In this document: piece by piece, positions 60,894 through 64,000 of the stretch
How positions within the stretch are numbered: the stretch's first letter is position 1
How the letters are laid out: the number at the start of each line of letters is the position of its first letter
NCBI RefSeq assembly: GCF_016482785.1
Contig: NZ_JAEMXM010000007.1
Coordinates: forward strand, 186,001-250,000
Reading direction: 5' to 3'
Source of the DNA: Paenibacillus alkalitolerans
GTDB taxonomy: Bacteria; Bacillota; Bacilli; Paenibacillales; YIM-B00363
Length of the DNA: 64,000 bases
Position numbers and translations under genes: made by a program
Notes under the pieces: generated by a model
Seen by the model: only the letters and a program-made list of their open reading frames with translations
What the model was told of the DNA's origin: nothing
Databases searched by the model: none

Positions 60894-61712
60894 ATGAATA
60901 AGAAGACGGGATTGACAATGTTTCTTTTGCCGCTTTTTTTGGCTGCAAGCGTATTGACCGCAGGAACGGCTGGCGCTGCCGTATCCGTCTCGGCAACCAC
61001 AAAGAAGGCGTTAGACAAAACAATCGCATCCGCCGACACCGAAATGAAAAACAAGCTCACTAAACAATTCGGACATTTTCTCAATTTACAGGAGCAAGAA
61101 AGAGCGGGTGACGCAAGAAATAAAACAATCCACTACAAGAACGAAGATACGGAGATCGCCGTGCGGAAACTGATGTACCAGATCGACTCAGGTAAAATAA
61201 AGAACCTTGAACAAGCAGTCAAGCAAGCGCGCGACCGGCACCAACCTTTATTCGACATGTACAAATCTCTGAATCAACAAATATCCGTTGCGAAATCGCT
61301 TGGCGGCAAGGAACTGGCGTCCGCGCTAAACGCTCAAGCCAAAGCGTTGAAAGTGCCTGTCCAATTGGCTCGCCAAGACATAAAGGCGAAGACGACCCTG
61401 TTAAGTACGGCGAAGAAGGAGCGATCTGCGAAGATTAAACGGGTACGTAATATTTTGGCCGATATCAAGCCGATTGACGTAAAAATTAAAGCCGAGCGAA
61501 GTACGGAAAGTATTTATAAGAAGAACGTTTCGACGGAGTGGAGCTACTTTACCCAATCTGTAAAAAAGAACGATCCCAAGGCAACATCGTCGTCCCTGAC
61601 ATCGTTAATCGCCAAGTCAAATCAAATCGTCGAACAAAAGCGGAAAATATACGAGCATGAGAAAAAAATTAGCGACATCCTTGCCAAAGCGAAAATGCAA
61701 ATCGGCTCGTAG
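60894..61712 (+). CDS. Secreted helical protein of unknown function
   Basis: A 272-residue secreted protein. The signal peptide (about 1-27, LTMFLLPLFLAASVLTAG) is followed by a strongly helical, Lys-rich region with repeated coiled stretches (RQDIKAKTTLLSTAKKERSAKI; NQIVEQKRKIYEHEKKISDI). There is no anchor. GAGGAGGATTCTT precedes ATG. It is monocistronic on the plus strand, opposite to its neighbours, and its expression is probably controlled by the leader. I do not recognise the family. Confidence 0.85.
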   Translation: MNKKTGLTMFLLPLFLAASVLTAGTAGAAVSVSATTKKALDKTIASADTEMKNKLTKQFGHFLNLQEQERAGDARNKTIHYKNEDTEIAVRKLMYQIDSGKIKNLEQAVKQARDRHQPLFDMYKSLNQQISVAKSLGGKELASALNAQAKALKVPVQLARQDIKAKTTLLSTAKKERSAKIKRVRNILADIKPIDVKIKAERSTESIYKKNVSTEWSYFTQSVKKNDPKATSSSLTSLIAKSNQIVEQKRKIYEHEKKISDILAKAKMQIGS

Positions 61713-61760
61713 AATGACGTTTCCGGCGGGAATATGGACAAGACTCTTATAGAACAAACA

Positions 61761-61791
61761 AGCCCCGCAGCCTTTGCAGGCTTGCGGGGCT
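61761..61791 (-). terminator. Terminator between the 60894 gene and murA
   Basis: AGCCCCGCA-GCC and GGC-TTGCGGGGCT form a stem followed by TTGTTTGTTC on the minus strand; it serves murA and may also stop the plus-strand gene. Confidence 0.85.
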
Positions 61792-61798
61792 GTGATTG

Positions 61799-63136
61799 CT
61801 ACGCCAACGAAGGCGTAATTTGTTGAGATGCGAACAGCGGCATACCCTGTTCTTCTTCCTCGACCATGCTTTGAGTGCCGTCGTGTCTCATCACATCGGC
61901 GCCGAGCGCTCTCAGCTTGCCGGCGATATCGACGTAGCCTCGATCCAGATGGTGAAGGCCGGTAACTTCCGTTTCGCCTTCAGCGACGAGCCCCGCCAAA
62001 ATTAACGCCGCGCCTGCGCGCAAATCCGTGGCGCACACTTTCGCGCCCTTCAATTTCACGTTTCCTTTAATAACTGCGGTGCGGCCTTCCACTTTAATTT
62101 GCGCGTTCATGTTCTTGAACTCCGCAACGTGCATGAAGCGGTTCTCGAACACCGTCTCCGTGATGATGCTCGTGCCTTCCGATACTGTGAGCAGCGCCAT
62201 CATCTGCGCCTGCATATCCGTCGGGAATCCGGGATGAGGAAGCGTCTTGATGTCGACGCCTTTCAATCTCCCGTTCGAGCGGACGCGGACGCCGTTCTCG
62301 TCTTCTTCGAATACGACGCCCATCTCCTGGAGCTTCGAGATGACCGGAGCCAGATGGCCGGCGATGGCGCCTTCTATGTAGACGTCGCTTTGCGTAATGG
62401 CTGCCGCAATCATGTAAGTTCCGGCTTCTACTCGGTCGGGAATGACCGTGTGCGTTACGCCCGTAAGCTTCTCTACGCCTTCAATGCGAATGATTCCAGT
62501 ACCGGCTCCGCGTATTTTCGCGCCCATTGCGTTGAGGAAGTTGGCCAAATCGACAATTTCCGGTTCCTTCGCCGCGTTCTCGATCGTCGTTATGCCGTTG
62601 GCAAGGGAGGCGGCCATCATAATGTTCTCGGTCGCTCCGACGCTCGCAATGTCAAGGTAAATCTTCGCGCCTTGAAGTCTCTTTCCGCCGGTTTTCGCTT
62701 CAATATAGCCTTGACCGAGATCGATTTCCGCTCCCATGGCTTCGAAGCCTTTCAGGTGCTGATCGATCGGACGCGTGCCAATGGCGCAACCTCCGGGCAA
62801 GGAGATCCTTGCATAGCCTTTGCGCGCCAGCAGCGGACCCATGACAAGAAACGAAGCGCGCATCTTGCGGACAAGCTCATACGGCGCTTCCCAGCGATCC
62901 AACGTTTGAGCATTTATGTAGACCGTCTCATCTTTATAATGAACTTGAATGCCAAGCGTTTGCAGCACTTGGCTGATGGTGAACACATCGTCCAACGGAG
63001 GCGCATCCTGAATGCGGCACTCCCCCTCCGACGCTAAGATCGAGGCCGCGATAATCGGCAATACGGCGTTCTTCGCTCCGCTGACTTTTACCTTGCCGGA
63101 CAATCGCTTGCCCCCGCGGATTACAATTTTGCTCAT
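61799..63136 (-). CDS. murA: UDP-N-acetylglucosamine 1-carboxyvinyltransferase MurA
   Basis: First committed step of peptidoglycan synthesis. The 445-residue protein starts [23 protein letters not shown] (Lys 22) and has the catalytic Cys 117 in [11 protein letters not shown], the residue alkylated by fosfomycin. A 28-codon upstream extension is not used: GGAGGGAACCAAC precedes the chosen ATG. A C-terminal tail of about 25 residues ([21 protein letters not shown]) is longer than the core. Order murA-spoIID-spoIIQ is as in Bacillus. Confidence 0.97.
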   Translation of the reverse strand: MSKIVIRGGKRLSGKVKVSGAKNAVLPIIAASILASEGECRIQDAPPLDDVFTISQVLQTLGIQVHYKDETVYINAQTLDRWEAPYELVRKMRASFLVMGPLLARKGYARISLPGGCAIGTRPIDQHLKGFEAMGAEIDLGQGYIEAKTGGKRLQGAKIYLDIASVGATENIMMAASLANGITTIENAAKEPEIVDLANFLNAMGAKIRGAGTGIIRIEGVEKLTGVTHTVIPDRVEAGTYMIAAAITQSDVYIEGAIAGHLAPVISKLQEMGVVFEEDENGVRVRSNGRLKGVDIKTLPHPGFPTDMQAQMMALLTVSEGTSIITETVFENRFMHVAEFKNMNAQIKVEGRTAVIKGNVKLKGAKVCATDLRAGAALILAGLVAEGETEVTGLHHLDRGYVDIAGKLRALGADVMRHDGTQSMVEEEEQGMPLFASQQITPSLA

Positions 63137-63347
63137 GTTGGTTCCCTCCGCGCATTCCGCTCTAAGAAAGAAGATCGTTATGAATTTTCTACATAAATCG
63201 ACGTGTTTCGGCACGCTCATCCCAGTGTAGCATCAGGAAGCGCATGAAACAACTGTTAACTTTCTACAGTATTCGTAACGAGTTTTCCTTTTGAGACGGT
63301 TGTACTATCCAGTGTTGACAAAGTGAGGGCTTCCTATTCCATTCGCC

Positions 63348-63602
63348 CTAGAAGTACTCGCGGAACCATGTTGATAAACGGAGGTAATCCAACAGAAAAT
63401 TCCCGAATTGATGCCCCAAAATAACCGCAAATATCAAGTGAAGCAGCTTTGCCTGCACGCTTCCCGGTTCCCGCACGAAGCGTTCGAATTTCAAGCCGAG
63501 CAGCGCCCACCAGCAAACGGCGATGCTCAGCAGCATGACGAGCAACGAAGCGATCGAATAATATATGACGGAACTGCTTAACATCTCTTCAGATCCCACC
63601 AT
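63348..63602 (-). CDS. DUF1146 family small membrane protein (YwzB-like)
   Basis: An 84-residue protein with two membrane segments (about 12-32 and 52-72) and the family pattern CWWALLGLKFERFV, GHQFGNFLLDYL. DUF1146 genes lie between the ATP synthase and murA in Bacillus. GAGGACCGTCAC precedes ATG. Function unknown. Confidence 0.88.
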   Translation of the reverse strand: MVGSEEMLSSSVIYYSIASLLVMLLSIAVCWWALLGLKFERFVREPGSVQAKLLHLIFAVILGHQFGNFLLDYLRLSTWFREYF

Positions 63603-63625
63603 GTGACGGTCCTCTCCTCTTCCCG

Positions 63626-64000
63626 TTACCTCTTGAGCCTGTGGATCAATGTCGCTATTTCGGCGCGCGTGGCCGGCTCGTTCGGACGGAACGTACCGTC
63701 CCCGATACCCAGCAGATAGCCTTTCTTATTGAACGCCCTTACGTATCCCGCAGCCCAATGCTTGCCCGGCAAATCGGCAAAGCCGGGCGTGCCTCTCTCG
63801 GGGCGGATGCCGGTTGCAAGCGCCGCCATGATGGTCATCTCGGCGCGGGACACCGGCTCGTTCGGACGGAACGTGCCGTCCGGGTAACCGCGAACGATTT
63901 TTGCGGCGGCCGCATTCGCAACCGCGTCGCTAAACCACTGTTCCTTGGTTACGTCAGGGAACCTCACTCCCCCAGCCGCCGGTTTCAAAGCGAAAGCCCG
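63626..64000 (-). CDS. SLH-domain protein, C-terminal part (cut by window edge)
   Basis: The last 124 residues of an SLH protein. Two repeats are clear: FPDVTKEQWFSDAVANAAAA with GYPDGTFRPNEPVSRAEMT, and FADLPGKHWAAGYVRAFNKKG with GIGDGTFRPNEPATRAEIATLIHRLKR at the very end. The reading frame runs open to the window edge, so the signal peptide and the rest are outside. It is the sixth SLH or S-layer related gene in the window. Confidence 0.9.
   Translation of the reverse strand, partial: RAFALKPAAGGVRFPDVTKEQWFSDAVANAAAAKIVRGYPDGTFRPNEPVSRAEMTIMAALATGIRPERGTPGFADLPGKHWAAGYVRAFNKKGYLLGIGDGTFRPNEPATRAEIATLIHRLKR

Overview
The window looks like chromosome of a spore-forming, flagellated, S-layer-bearing Firmicute of the Paenibacillaceae (Paenibacillus/Cohnella type). 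Three things point there: Bacillus-like gene order (comF-flgM-flgKL-fliW-csrA-hag-fliDST-hpf-secA, and murA-spoIID-spoIIQ-spoIIID-mbl-flhO-flhP-fabZ), sporulation genes, and a large set of SLH-domain proteins together with a CsaB pyruvyltransferase. Nearly all genes lie on the minus strand and read right to left; only two sizeable genes (34801-37317 and 60894-61712) are on the plus strand. I saw no rRNA, tRNA, prophage or insertion sequence.

Region 1 (1-7000): 5' part of secA, hpf, a cold-shock gene, then the late flagellar operon flaG-fliD-fliS-fliT plus an uncharacterised Pro-rich protein, behind a clear SigD promoter. Region 2 (7000-16100): a compact operon for CMP-legionaminic acid (LegB, LegC, LegG, LegI, LegH, a PtmE-like guanylyltransferase, LegF) behind a Maf-type flagellin glycosyltransferase and a small unknown protein, sitting directly downstream of the flagellin gene. 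Together they suggest a flagellin O-glycosylation module. Region 3 (16100-23000): hag, csrA, fliW, a DUF6470 gene, flgL, flgK, flgN, flgM, a heptad-repeat coiled-coil gene and yvyF, with SigD promoters before hag and flgM and a CsrA hairpin in the hag leader. Region 4 (23000-28500): comFC, comFA, a small GT-like membrane protein, degU and degS.

Region 5 (28500-34700): an exported phosphodiester glycosidase with stalk domains, metK (with a promoter, a short terminator-bearing leader and a lone type I-C-like CRISPR repeat upstream), an alpha/beta SASP and two small unknown genes. Region 6 (34800-52600): cell-surface region: a large secreted protein, a major SLH/S-layer protein, four further exported proteins (two with SLH repeats), then TagO, TagA/WecG, CsaB and a DUF5693 membrane protein. 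This can be read as surface proteins beside the enzymes that build and pyruvylate the wall polymer that anchors them. Region 7 (52600-64000): pgcA, fabZ, a small EpuA-type membrane protein, flhP, flhO, mbl, spoIIID, spoIIQ, spoIID, a secreted coiled-coil protein with an attenuator-like leader, murA, a DUF1146 gene and the end of another SLH protein.

Unexplained structure includes a family of about 61-bp imperfect palindromes in intergenic gaps, a perfect 46-bp palindrome after degU, three leader regions with terminator-like or strongly folded RNA (metK, fabZ, the 60894 gene), four DnaA-box-like 9-mers in 53 bp, and the orphan CRISPR-type repeat.
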